Shown here one piece after another: positions 1 to 6,523 of a stretch of DNA of 6,690 bases. Numbering within the stretch: the stretch's first letter is position 1; every line of letters begins with the position of its first letter. Both the position numbers and the translations under genes were made by a program. The DNA comes from Propionibacteriales bacterium. Lineage in GTDB: Bacteria > Actinomycetota > Actinomycetes > Propionibacteriales > Propionibacteriaceae. The stretch spans positions 1-6,690 of the forward strand of contig JADGPB010000133.1 of assembly GCA_017882655.1 (NCBI GenBank). Reading direction: 5' to 3'. Below the pieces are notes generated by a model. The model was not told the origin of the DNA. It searched no databases and worked only from the letters and a program-made list of their open reading frames with translations.

Positions 1-868
1 GCCGATCGTCGGTGCGGACGTATCCGTGGTCCATCTCGATCCCGGCCTCGTCGAACCCGCAGCCGGCGGTGTTCGGACCACGGCCTACCGCCACCAGCAG
101 CACCTCGGCCTCGAGGGTGTCGCCTGATTCGAGCGATACGAAAACCGCCTCCCCGTCCTGCTCGACCCCAGCGAAGCGCACGCCCGTCTTCGAGGTGATC
201 TTGCGTCGCCGCAGGGCGCGGGTGAGCTGCGTGGAGGCGAACTCGTCCTCGTTGGGCACGAGCCGATCGAGTGCCTCGAGGATGGTGATCTTGGCCCCGA
301 ACGACGCCCACACGCTCGCGAACTCGACCCCGATGACCCCGCCGCCGAGGACGATCGCGTCATCGGGAACGTAGTCGAGGGTCAGCGCCTGGTCGCTGGT
401 GAGGACCCGGCCGCCGATCTCGAGTCCGGGCAGTGACTTCGACTGCGAACCGGTCGCCAGGATGACGTGCTCCCCGGCGATCGTTTCGCCGTCCACTTCG
501 ACGAAGCGGGGGCCGACGAAGCTGCCGCGACCCGAGACGACCTCCACCCCGTGCCCGGCGATCAGGCCCTGCAACCCCTGATACAGCCTGCTGACGACGG
601 AGTCCTTGTACTGATGTACACCGCTGATGTCGATCCCGTCGAAGCCGACCGAGACCCCGAACTGCGCGGCGCCGCGGGCGCTGTCTGCGACCTCGGCCGC
701 ATGCAGCAGGGCCTTGGTGGGGATGCAGCCCCGGTGCAGGCAGGTGCCGCCGAGCTTGTCTGACTCGACGAGGATCACCGACAGCCCCAGTTCGGAGGCT
801 CGGATCGCGGCCGAGTAGCCGCCCGACCCGCCTCCGAGGATCACCACGTCGGCACTAAGTTGGGTCAT
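1..868 (-). CDS. lpdA: Dihydrolipoamide dehydrogenase (E3 of the acetoin dehydrogenase complex), C-terminus cut off by the window edge
   Basis: This is the flavoprotein E3, which reoxidises the dihydrolipoyl arm of AcoC and passes electrons through FAD to NAD+ in the cytoplasm. The frame opens at ATG 866-868 and stays open to base 1, giving 289 residues of a protein that usually has about 460. Visible landmarks, in order, are the FAD dinucleotide fold GGGSGGYSAA (residues 12-21), the redox-active disulfide GGTCLHRGC (Cys43 and Cys48), the ATG motif (138-140), the NAD-binding LGGGVIGVEFAS (174-185) and the second FAD contact VGRGPNT (261-267). The dimerisation domain with the His-Glu catalytic pair lies outside the window. 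The start is supported by AGGAG seven bases upstream. It is the last aco gene seen here and is separated from acoC by an IS630 relic. A general-purpose Lpd is possible, but the position favours an aco-dedicated E3. Confidence 0.95.
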   Translation of the reverse strand, partial: MTQLSADVVILGGGSGGYSAAIRASELGLSVILVESDKLGGTCLHRGCIPTKALLHAAEVADSARGAAQFGVSVGFDGIDISGVHQYKDSVVSRLYQGLQGLIAGHGVEVVSGRGSFVGPRFVEVDGETIAGEHVILATGSQSKSLPGLEIGGRVLTSDQALTLDYVPDDAIVLGGGVIGVEFASVWASFGAKITILEALDRLVPNEDEFASTQLTRALRRRKITSKTGVRFAGVEQDGEAVFVSLESGDTLEAEVLLVAVGRGPNTAGCGFDEAGIEMDHGYVRTDDR

Positions 869-875
869 TTCGCTG

Positions 876-880
876 CTCCT
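876..880 (-). promoter_or_regulatory. Ribosome binding site of lpdA (AGGAG)
   Basis: Read on the minus strand, AGGAG stands 7 nt before the lpdA ATG. It lies directly beside the CTAGCTAG sequence at the edge of the IS630 relic, so the insertion ended just short of it and left the lpdA translation signal intact. Confidence 0.75.
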
Positions 881-886
881 AGCTAG
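879..886. other. CTAGCTAG palindrome at the IS630 relic boundary, a likely insertion site
   Basis: The eight bases CTAGCTAG are two adjacent CTAG tetramers. IS630-family elements are known to insert at TA, often inside CTAG, and to duplicate the TA. The transposase-frame stop TAG (883-885) lies in this sequence. The bases next to it, read inward on the plus strand as TGTCCTGTCTCAG, may be the preserved tip of the terminal inverted repeat. No matching inverted copy is present between 1040 and 1090, so the other end of the element is missing. Assignment of the tip is inference. Confidence 0.4.
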
Positions 887-1049
887 TGTCCTGTCTCAGA
901 GATTCGTTGGCAATATCGGCGAGGGAGTCGATGATCTCGTCCGCGGTCTTGTGCCAGACGTAAGGGCGGGGGTTTTCGTTCCATGCGTTCACCCATTCTG
1001 TGATGGAGCCGGCGAGTTCTTTGACACTGCAGTGAGTACCTCGCCGAGT
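883..1049 (-). mobile_element. IS630-family transposase remnant (C-terminal fragment, frameshifted)
   Basis: Conceptual translation of the minus strand from about 1046 downward gives RRGTHCSVKEL and then WVNAWNENPRPYVWHKTADE. This is the conserved tail of IS630/Tc1-mariner DDE transposases. Close to residue SLA (about 919-924) the family-like ending moves to another frame, RYCQRISETGH followed by TAG at 883-885, so a one-base indel has broken the reading frame. Without the shift the first frame ends 4 nt later, at a TAG at 879-881. Only about 50 codons of a transposase of roughly 350 remain, and the catalytic DDE residues are absent, so the element cannot move itself. The fragment sits between acoC and lpdA in the same orientation as the operon. 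The 35 bases from 1050 to 1084, between it and the acoC stop, contain nothing recognisable. Alternative in-frame products of this stretch are not credible genes. Confidence 0.8.
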
Positions 1050-1084
1050 ACAAGAGCGCGTTCAGCACCGGTACGCCGCCCGCA

Positions 1085-2221
1085 TCAGGCGGAGCCGATC
1101 GCTTCCTCGATGGCGCCGATCACCGCCTGAGGCTTCTCTATGTGCGCCATGTGTCCGGCACCATCGACGGTGTGGACAGTCGCCTTGCCCTCCAGCGAAC
1201 CCGAATTGCTCGCTGGGATGACCTTGTCCTCCGCACCCCAGACGGCGACCGTCTTGCCTCCGAAGGACGCCTGCTGGGCGGTCACATCGACGGCTGACTT
1301 CTCGCCGTCCAGGAGCGCGGCCACTATCAAGGCGAGCGCGGCATCGACGCCGTCGAGACGCTTGTACTTCAGCAGGTCGTCGATGAGCTGCCGATTGACC
1401 TGCGATTGGTCAGCGAACAGCTGCTGCAGATGCGGCTTGAGCTCGCGACGCGTCTCCGCCTCCGCGAACCCCCGGATGTAGCCCGCATTGACGTCCGGAC
1501 CGTAGCCGACCGGGGAGATGAGCGTGAGCGAGGCGACCTTGCCCAAGGCCGCGGGATCGGCTGCCGCGACGGTGGCGACCGCCCCGCCCGTCGAATGCCC
1601 GACCAGGTGCACCCTCGACAGCCCCAGCTCGTTCAGGAATCCGACGAGGCTAGACGCAAGCGTGGCCACCGACCCGTCGCCGACGTCCTTCGATGAGTCC
1701 CCGTGCCCCGGCAGATCCAGCGCATACGTGGCCCTGTCAGCAGAGATCGGCTCCTGCACAAACAACCACGAGTTCTTGTCACCGCCGTAGCCGTGCACGA
1801 ACACCACTGGGGTGGCCTCGGATTCGGTGTCCCCGAGCACTGCATACGAGATCGAACGTCCGTCGACGTCGACCTCGGCCACCTCCGGACCGGACACGTC
1901 CTCGATGGCCCCGGAGACGAGCTGTTCCTTCGCCTCCGCGACCACCGCGTCGATCTCCTCCTGAGGCACGTCGGCCGGGGCCACGACCGCGATCGTGCCG
2001 CCGACCGGAACGGCGACGTTGACCTCGACAACCAGCGCCCGGACAACTCCGGAGCACGTCGACTCAAGCACAGCGACGATCTTGTCGGTGTCGATCTCGG
2101 CGACGTCCTGCCCCTTCTCGATTTCGTCACCCTCAGAAACAAGCCATTCGATTAGCCTGCCCGACTCCATGGACAGGCCCCACTTGGGCATGGTCACCCG
2201 TTTAATCTGGTCGTTGGTCAT
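1085..2221 (-). CDS. acoC: Acetoin dehydrogenase E2 component: lipoyl domain fused to an alpha/beta-hydrolase domain
   Basis: This subunit carries the swinging lipoyl arm of the acetoin dehydrogenase complex. It accepts the acetyl unit from AcoA/AcoB, yields acetyl-CoA, and is reoxidised by Lpd. Residues 8-82 form a lipoyl domain with the lipoylation site EIDTDK (Lys47). A short acidic, Ala-rich linker (about 83-115) follows, with no recognisable E3/E1-binding domain. From about 120 an alpha/beta-hydrolase domain begins, with the oxyanion HGYGGD (143-148), the nucleophile elbow GHSTGG (Ser210), the acid in GAEDKVIP (Asp332) and the base GAGHMAH (His357). The HxxxDG motif of classical E2 acyltransferases is absent. 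This architecture and the length of 378 residues match known AcoC proteins (about 370). The gene begins 7 nt after acoB. Its upstream GGAG is 14 nt away, so the ribosome binding site is weak and translation may be coupled to acoB. The downstream neighbour is an IS630 relic. Confidence 0.95.
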   Translation of the reverse strand: MTNDQIKRVTMPKWGLSMESGRLIEWLVSEGDEIEKGQDVAEIDTDKIVAVLESTCSGVVRALVVEVNVAVPVGGTIAVVAPADVPQEEIDAVVAEAKEQLVSGAIEDVSGPEVAEVDVDGRSISYAVLGDTESEATPVVFVHGYGGDKNSWLFVQEPISADRATYALDLPGHGDSSKDVGDGSVATLASSLVGFLNELGLSRVHLVGHSTGGAVATVAAADPAALGKVASLTLISPVGYGPDVNAGYIRGFAEAETRRELKPHLQQLFADQSQVNRQLIDDLLKYKRLDGVDAALALIVAALLDGEKSAVDVTAQQASFGGKTVAVWGAEDKVIPASNSGSLEGKATVHTVDGAGHMAHIEKPQAVIGAIEEAIGSA

Positions 2222-2228
2222 CGCGAAC

Positions 2229-3245
2229 TCACTTGCTCCATTCGGTCACTGTTTTGACTGCGTTGACGATGTCCTGCGCCGACGGGATGTAGAGATCCTC
2301 GAGCGAACCCGCGAACGGAACCGGAACGTGCGGCGGGCTGACCATCTTGACGGGTGCTTTCAGATCGCCGAACGCCTCTGAGACGACTTGAGCGGAGATG
2401 TCGGTGGCGATGTTGCAGCGCGGGCTCGCCTCGTCCACCACCACGAGCCGACCGGTGTTCTCCACCGATTCGAGGATGGTGTCGAGGTCCAGAGGGCTGA
2501 GCGTGCGCGGGTCGATGATCTCGATGCTGATGCCGGAGCCCTCGAGTTCTTTGGCGGCCTCCTCCGCCACCGATACCATCCGCCCGATCGCGACGACGGT
2601 GACGTCGTCACCCTCGCGCACGACGTTGGCCTCACCGAATGGGATCGTGTAACTCTCCTGCGGTACCTCACCGGTGACGTCGTACATCGCCTTGTGCTCG
2701 AAGAAGATCACCGGATCGTCGTCGCGGATCGACTGGGCCAACAGCCCCTTGACCTCGTACGGGCTGGACGGGACCACGACCTTGAGCCCTGGAAGGTGGG
2801 TGAACAGCGGGTAGAGCGCCTGCGAGTGCTGGGCGGCGGCGCGCAGGCCGCCCCCGTACATCGCGCGGATGGTCACCGGGGTGACCGCCTTACCACCGAA
2901 CATGTACCGGAACTTCGCGGCCTGATTCATGATCTGGTCCAGACACACGCCAGCGAAGTCGATGAACATCAACTCGGCCACGGGGCGCAGGCCACGCGTG
3001 GCAGCGCCGACAGCGGCACCGATATAGCCGGACTCGGTGATTGGCGTGTCCAGCACCCGGCCCGGGAACTTGCCGTACAGGCCCTTCGTCACACCAAGAA
3101 CGCCGCCCCAGGCATCGTCCTCGCCCTGTCCCCCGGCACCGCCCGCGACATCCTCACCCATGATAATGACCGAGGAGTCACGCTCCATCTCCTGCGTGAG
3201 CGCCTCGTTGATGGCCTCGCGGTAACTGATCTTTCGGGTTGCCAT
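2229..3245 (-). CDS. acoB: Acetoin dehydrogenase E1 component, beta subunit
   Basis: This is the beta subunit of the thiamine-diphosphate-dependent E1 (acetoin:2,6-dichlorophenolindophenol oxidoreductase), which pairs with AcoA in a heterotetramer that cleaves acetoin and acetylates the lipoyl arm of AcoC. The length of 338 residues is normal for the family. Recognisable family blocks are IIMGEDVAGGAGG (27-39), DTPITESGYIGAAVGAA (66-82), AQHSQALY (138-145), VVPSSPYEVKGLL (157-169) and the C-terminal transketolase domain with IDPRTLSPLD (244-253) and PPHVPVPF (304-311). The GGxGG insertion after the GEDV block is typical of AcoB rather than of pyruvate dehydrogenase beta. The ATG at 3243-3245 follows AAGGAG by 9 nt. 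The gene lies 34 nt after acoA and 7 nt before acoC. A branched-chain 2-oxoacid dehydrogenase beta subunit is the main alternative, but the AcoX and AcoC neighbours argue against it. Confidence 0.95.
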   Translation of the reverse strand: MATRKISYREAINEALTQEMERDSSVIIMGEDVAGGAGGQGEDDAWGGVLGVTKGLYGKFPGRVLDTPITESGYIGAAVGAATRGLRPVAELMFIDFAGVCLDQIMNQAAKFRYMFGGKAVTPVTIRAMYGGGLRAAAQHSQALYPLFTHLPGLKVVVPSSPYEVKGLLAQSIRDDDPVIFFEHKAMYDVTGEVPQESYTIPFGEANVVREGDDVTVVAIGRMVSVAEEAAKELEGSGISIEIIDPRTLSPLDLDTILESVENTGRLVVVDEASPRCNIATDISAQVVSEAFGDLKAPVKMVSPPHVPVPFAGSLEDLYIPSAQDIVNAVKTVTEWSK

Positions 3246-3254
3246 TGCAGTGTT

Positions 3255-3260
3255 CTCCTT
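3255..3260 (-). promoter_or_regulatory. Ribosome binding site of acoB (AAGGAG)
   Basis: On the minus strand AAGGAG lies 9 nt before the acoB ATG, inside the 34-nt gap after the acoA stop. This supports the chosen start and independent initiation of acoB. Confidence 0.8.
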
Positions 3261-3279
3261 CTCGAATCCAGCCTGGGGG

Positions 3280-4296
3280 TCAGTACTTGACGTAGACGTC
3301 GGTGAGCAGGTCCTTGGGGCCGGGAACCGGGGCGGCCTTCGCCTCCGTCACCGCCTCCTCGATCAGCTGCGCCACCTGTGCGTCGACCTCGTCGAGCTGC
3401 GCATCGGTCAGACGACCCGATTCGGTGACCCCCTGACGGAATCGCTTGATGCAGTCCAAGTTCTCTCTGGCGTTCCGGACCTCATCCTTGCCGCGGTACG
3501 TCTGCTGGTCGCCCTCGAAGTGGCCGTAGTACCGGGTGAACTTCACCTCAAGGAGGCTGGGACCACCGCCCTCACGGGCGCGTCTGATCGCCTCGCCGGC
3601 CGCCTCGTAGACCGCGAAGAAATCGAAGCCGTCGACAATCACGCCCGGCATGCCGAATCCGGCCGCGCGGTCGGCGATGTTGTCCGCCGACACCGACCAG
3701 GTCGACGCGGCTGCCTCCCCGTAGCCGTTGTTCTCGGCAACGAAGAACGCGGGCAGGTCCCACACCGAGGCCAGGTTCAGCGCCTCCATCGTGGTCCCCT
3801 GGTTGGAGGCGCCGTCACCGAAGAACGCCACGCCGACGCCGCCATCGCCCTTGATCTTCGCGGCGAGCGCGGTCCCGCAGATCAGCGGCGGCCCGCCACC
3901 GACAATGCCGTTGGCGCCGAGCATGCCCTTGGACAGGTCCGCGATGTGCATCGAGCCGCCCTTGCCGCGGCAGGAGCCTGTCGTCTTGCCGAAGATCTCG
4001 GCCATCATCGGCTTGATGTCGACGCCCTTGGCGATGCAGTGCCCGTGACCGCGGTGGGTGGAAGCGATGGTGTCGCGGTCCTGATCGAGGTGGGCGCACA
4101 CACCCGTGGCCGACGCCTCTTCCCCGGCATACAGGTGGACGAATCCGGGGATCTCGCCGGTGGCGAACTCCTCGTGCACCCGGTCTTCGAAAGCTCGGAT
4201 CGAACGCATCGTCCGGTAGACATCGAGCAGTTGGGCCTCGCTCAGCGCCGATGCATCGGGCGCATCCGAACCGAGAGTGGACAGTGTTTGCGTCAT
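3280..4296 (-). CDS. acoA: Acetoin dehydrogenase E1 component, alpha subunit (thiamine diphosphate-dependent)
   Basis: This is the thiamine-diphosphate-binding alpha subunit of the acetoin-cleaving E1. With AcoB it splits acetoin into acetaldehyde and an enzyme-bound two-carbon unit that is passed to the lipoyl arm of AcoC. The length of 338 residues is normal for the family. The cofactor motif begins at GDGASNQG (160-167) and closes with the Asn pair in VAENNGYGEA (186-195). Other E1-alpha signatures are EIPGFVHLYAGEEA (48-61), the HRGHGH block (81-86), GSCRGKGGSMHIAD (107-120), GIVGGGPPLICG (130-141) and RYYGHFEGD (255-263). The N-terminus has about 20 extra residues rich in Ser, Ala and Asp before the family domain. 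ATG 4294-4296 follows AAGGAG by 5 nt. The gene lies between acoX (51 nt upstream) and acoB (34 nt downstream). Pyruvate dehydrogenase E1 alpha is the nearest alternative, made unlikely by the operon context. Confidence 0.95.
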   Translation of the reverse strand: MTQTLSTLGSDAPDASALSEAQLLDVYRTMRSIRAFEDRVHEEFATGEIPGFVHLYAGEEASATGVCAHLDQDRDTIASTHRGHGHCIAKGVDIKPMMAEIFGKTTGSCRGKGGSMHIADLSKGMLGANGIVGGGPPLICGTALAAKIKGDGGVGVAFFGDGASNQGTTMEALNLASVWDLPAFFVAENNGYGEAAASTWSVSADNIADRAAGFGMPGVIVDGFDFFAVYEAAGEAIRRAREGGGPSLLEVKFTRYYGHFEGDQQTYRGKDEVRNARENLDCIKRFRQGVTESGRLTDAQLDEVDAQVAQLIEEAVTEAKAAPVPGPKDLLTDVYVKY

Positions 4297-4301
4297 CAGG
4301 A

Positions 4302-4307
4302 CTCCTT
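4302..4307 (-). promoter_or_regulatory. Ribosome binding site of acoA (AAGGAG)
   Basis: On the minus strand AAGGAG ends 5 nt before the acoA ATG, a tight but workable spacing. It lies in the 51-nt gap between acoX and acoA. Confidence 0.75.
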
Positions 4308-4317
4308 GATTGCCAGG

Positions 4318-4334
4318 CTCAGCCGAGGACTGAG
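4318..4334 (-). other. Small hairpin in the acoX-acoA gap
   Basis: CTCAG (4318-4322) and CTGAG (4330-4334) are inverted copies around a 7-nt loop, between the acoX stop and the acoA ribosome binding site. The stem is only 5 bp with no T-run after it, so it is not a convincing terminator. It could be a weak processing or attenuation structure, or chance. Confidence 0.2.
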
Positions 4335-4347
4335 GATCTGTGGTCGG

Positions 4348-5439
4348 TCATGCGAAAACGCACGTAGTTGTTGGCCACGCGTGCGCGGAGGCGGCGAGCA
4401 CGGTCGGAACATCGATGACACGGGGGCCGTCCTGCGCGAGGGTGACGGTGACGGCGTCGTCCGGGCCGAACTCCACCTCTCGCTCACCGTCGAGGGCGAT
4501 GGTCCCCCGATCCAGTTCGACCGGATGGGGCACATTCAGCTGGAGTTCGGTGGAACCGAGCACACCCACCCACTCCAGCAGTCCGGGGGCGAGCGGGGCC
4601 AGGACCGTGTGCGCGGCAACTGAGGGATCATCGAGACGCACCGCCACCCCACGCGGTTCATCGCGCCCCGTCGGCCTCAACCGGCCCGCGATGGACGTCA
4701 GGCCGATGGAGTGCGGCTCCGCGAAGGTGCAGTACGACTCGCGGAGCGAATCCGCCTTCCACAGTGCCCGCGAACCGAGCACACCCAGGGTGTTGACGCA
4801 CACGTCGACCAGCGCCGCCTCGTGCCGCACGCCGCCGTTCGCTCGGGTGACCTCGACGTGCAGCAGCTTGGCGTGTGTGGTGGGTTCCGGTGCGGCCCCG
4901 GTGGCGATCATGCCCAGGGCGATCCCGGCGACCGTGGCCTCGATCATCACCGGGAACGCATTGTTGGTACCGGTGCTGAGCGCGAGCATCGGGGTATCGC
5001 CCAGCCCGGGCACGGCAGCGCGCATCGTTCCGTCGCCACCCAGCAGGACCACAGCGGCCGAACCCCGACCCGCCATCGTCTCCGCGAAGGCGGTGGTGTC
5101 GGCCGCGGTACCGGTGGGCCGCTCCAGCGTCAGGAACTCGACCTTCGGCCAACGGACGTGCGCACTCGACCGTGCACCGGACAATCGCTTGATCTCGCGC
5201 TGCACGCCGGCGGCGATGCCGAAGGTATCGGTTGACAGCAGCACGCGCTCGACCCCGAGCGTCCCCACCGTGCGCAGGATTCGCAGGACCATGCTGGCCT
5301 TCTCGGCGTTGGGGAACACCGATGCCTGCGAGATGATCCGTCGAACATCCCTACCGGACATCGGATTCGGGATGATGCCGATAGCGCTGCCCTCAACCAC
5401 GGGGACCGGATCGGGGCCGTGTGATCTCATCTCGCTCAT
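4348..5439 (-). CDS. acoX: AcoX, acetoin catabolism protein of the ATP-NAD/diacylglycerol kinase superfamily
   Basis: AcoX is encoded in many aco operons. Its biochemical role is not established, and it is not a subunit of the dehydrogenase. The sequence belongs to the NAD-kinase-like fold: an N-terminal IGIIPNPMSGRD block (20-31), the nucleotide-binding LLGGDGTMR (132-140), ALSTGTNNAFP (153-163), and a beta-rich C-terminal half with LDGEREVEFG (316-325). These blocks match AcoX rather than housekeeping NAD kinase PpnK, because the ASVF..AEKASMV segment (39-51) and the operon context are AcoX-like. The length of 363 residues is normal. ATG 5437-5439 has GGAG 4 nt upstream, and a second ATG at codon 4 is a possible alternative start. 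It is the first aco gene, with a 58-nt gap (5440-5497) after the upstream oxidoreductase. That gap shows no clear terminator or promoter. Confidence 0.92.
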   Translation of the reverse strand: MSEMRSHGPDPVPVVEGSAIGIIPNPMSGRDVRRIISQASVFPNAEKASMVLRILRTVGTLGVERVLLSTDTFGIAAGVQREIKRLSGARSSAHVRWPKVEFLTLERPTGTAADTTAFAETMAGRGSAAVVLLGGDGTMRAAVPGLGDTPMLALSTGTNNAFPVMIEATVAGIALGMIATGAAPEPTTHAKLLHVEVTRANGGVRHEAALVDVCVNTLGVLGSRALWKADSLRESYCTFAEPHSIGLTSIAGRLRPTGRDEPRGVAVRLDDPSVAAHTVLAPLAPGLLEWVGVLGSTELQLNVPHPVELDRGTIALDGEREVEFGPDDAVTVTLAQDGPRVIDVPTVLAASAHAWPTTTCVFA

Positions 5440-5497
5440 CCCACTCCGCGTTCCTGCGTGCTCCGAGCGCCTCGACCCCTCCGGTGGTGGTTCGGGG

Positions 5498-6391
5498 TCA
5501 GGCGTGGGCTAGGCGGACGAGGAGCTTGCCGACGTTTGTGCCGTCGAAGAGCATGTTGATCGCGGTGGGAAGCTCTTCGAACCCATCAATGACAGTTTCA
5601 AGCGACTGGAGTTGGGCGCTGTGTACCAACGGGGCGACTTCGGCGAGGAACGCTGGGGCGCGGTCGAGGTGGTCGAGCACGATGAAGCCCTGCAGGTGCA
5701 CTCGTTGGACGAGTAGAGCGGGGAAGTTGGTCGGGCCGGGTGGCCATTCCGCGTCGTTGTAGGCCGAGATCAGCCCGCAGAGCACGACGCGGGCGCGGAG
5801 GTTGAGGCGCCCGAAGACGGCATCCATGATCTCGCCGCCGACGTTCTCGAAGTCGACGTCGATACCGTCGGGGGTGGCCTTCTCGAGCTGGTGGCGCCAG
5901 TCCGCGGCTCGATGGTCGACGGCCGCGTCGAAGTGCAGCTGGTCGGTGAGCAGCGCGCACTTCTGCGACCCACCGGCGATGCCTACTACCCGCGCCCCGC
6001 GTAGCTTGGCGATCTGCCCGGCCACCGAACCGACAGCGCCGCCGGCGGCGGAGACGACCACCGTCTCGCCGGGCTGTGGGCGGCCGATGTCCGTCAATCC
6101 GACCCAGGCGGTGAGCCCGGTCGTGCCGAGCGCTCCCAGGTGTGCGGTCAGCGGGACGCCGGGAACGTCCGGTACGGGCAGGAGCATCGTCGCGTCGTCG
6201 ATCACCGCCCACTCTTGCCAGCCGAGCAAGCCGCTGACGAGCTGACCTTCCGGGTACCTGAGGTTCTTCGACGCCACCACCCGCCCCAGGCCGACGGCTC
6301 GCATCACCTCACCGATCCCGACCGGCGGCAGGTACGTGGGTGTCTCATTGAGCCAGCCGCGGTTCGTCGGGTCTAAGGAGATCAACTCCAC
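5498..6391 (-). CDS. CurA-like NADPH-dependent oxidoreductase (zinc-free MDR family), 5' end disrupted
   Basis: This belongs to the medium-chain dehydrogenase/reductase group of CurA and prostaglandin/alkenal reductases (COG2130), which reduce enone double bonds with NADPH. Numbering from the GTG at 6389-6391, visible features are SLDPTNRGW (5-13), the cofactor-binding AAGGAVGSVAGQIAK (115-129), VVGIAGGSQKC (135-145, its Lys probably meeting the NADP phosphate), FENVGG (181-186), CGLISAYN (205-212) and a C-terminal GKLLVRLA. No zinc-ligand cysteine cluster is seen. The GTG is unlikely to be the native start: homology continues upstream in the same frame for about 40 more codons, giving the usual length of about 340, yet no ATG, GTG or TTG exists there. 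From the GTG the protein would lack the first part of its GroES-like domain and is probably inactive. It lies 58 nt upstream of acoX. A functional link to acetoin use is not shown. Confidence 0.8.
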   Translation of the reverse strand: MELISLDPTNRGWLNETPTYLPPVGIGEVMRAVGLGRVVASKNLRYPEGQLVSGLLGWQEWAVIDDATMLLPVPDVPGVPLTAHLGALGTTGLTAWVGLTDIGRPQPGETVVVSAAGGAVGSVAGQIAKLRGARVVGIAGGSQKCALLTDQLHFDAAVDHRAADWRHQLEKATPDGIDVDFENVGGEIMDAVFGRLNLRARVVLCGLISAYNDAEWPPGPTNFPALLVQRVHLQGFIVLDHLDRAPAFLAEVAPLVHSAQLQSLETVIDGFEELPTAINMLFDGTNVGKLLVRLAHA

Positions 6392-6523
6392 CCGGACGAG
6401 CGCCTGCCCCTGGCTGATCGTGGGCAGCGGCTCGGTGACGAGCTGGAACGTCTGCGGGCCGATACGCCCCTGCGGACGCTGCCGGAGGAGGAATCGACGG
6501 TCCGGCGGGAGGTCTGTTCCGGT
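6392..6523 (-). pseudogene. Start-less N-terminal coding part of the CurA-like oxidoreductase
   Basis: In the frame of the downstream oxidoreductase, this stretch encodes 44 residues beginning TGTDLPPDRRFLLRQRPQG and ending QGQALVR. That corresponds to the normal N-terminus of CurA-type enzymes, which begin with a (D/N)RRW(V/L)L..RP.G pattern. No ATG, GTG or TTG is found in this frame from here up to the stop at 6680-6682; the only near-cognate codon is a CTG at 6425-6427. The initiation codon and ribosome binding site therefore appear to have been lost at the junction with the esterase fragment near 6520-6525. A single-base sequencing error could instead put this stretch in frame with the esterase, which would give an unusual fusion protein. 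Confidence 0.7.

Noticed and set aside
883..1068. 61-codon minus-strand open frame as a small protein gene
   Set aside because: Its last dozen codons are a displaced transposase ending, and the rest is an out-of-frame reading of the IS630 remnant.
2388..3290. 300-codon open frame on the plus strand opposite acoB
   Set aside because: It is antisense to a well-conserved E1 beta gene, shows no recognisable domain and has the His/Arg/Val-rich composition expected of a shadow frame in GC-rich DNA.
3250..4623. 457-codon open frame on the plus strand opposite acoA and the end of acoX
   Set aside because: Its length comes from strong third-position GC bias in acoA. It spans two real genes and their gap and resembles no known protein.
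4340..5512. 390-codon Ser/Thr/Arg-rich open frame on the plus strand opposite acoX
   Set aside because: Low-complexity composition and full overlap with acoX mark it as a shadow frame.
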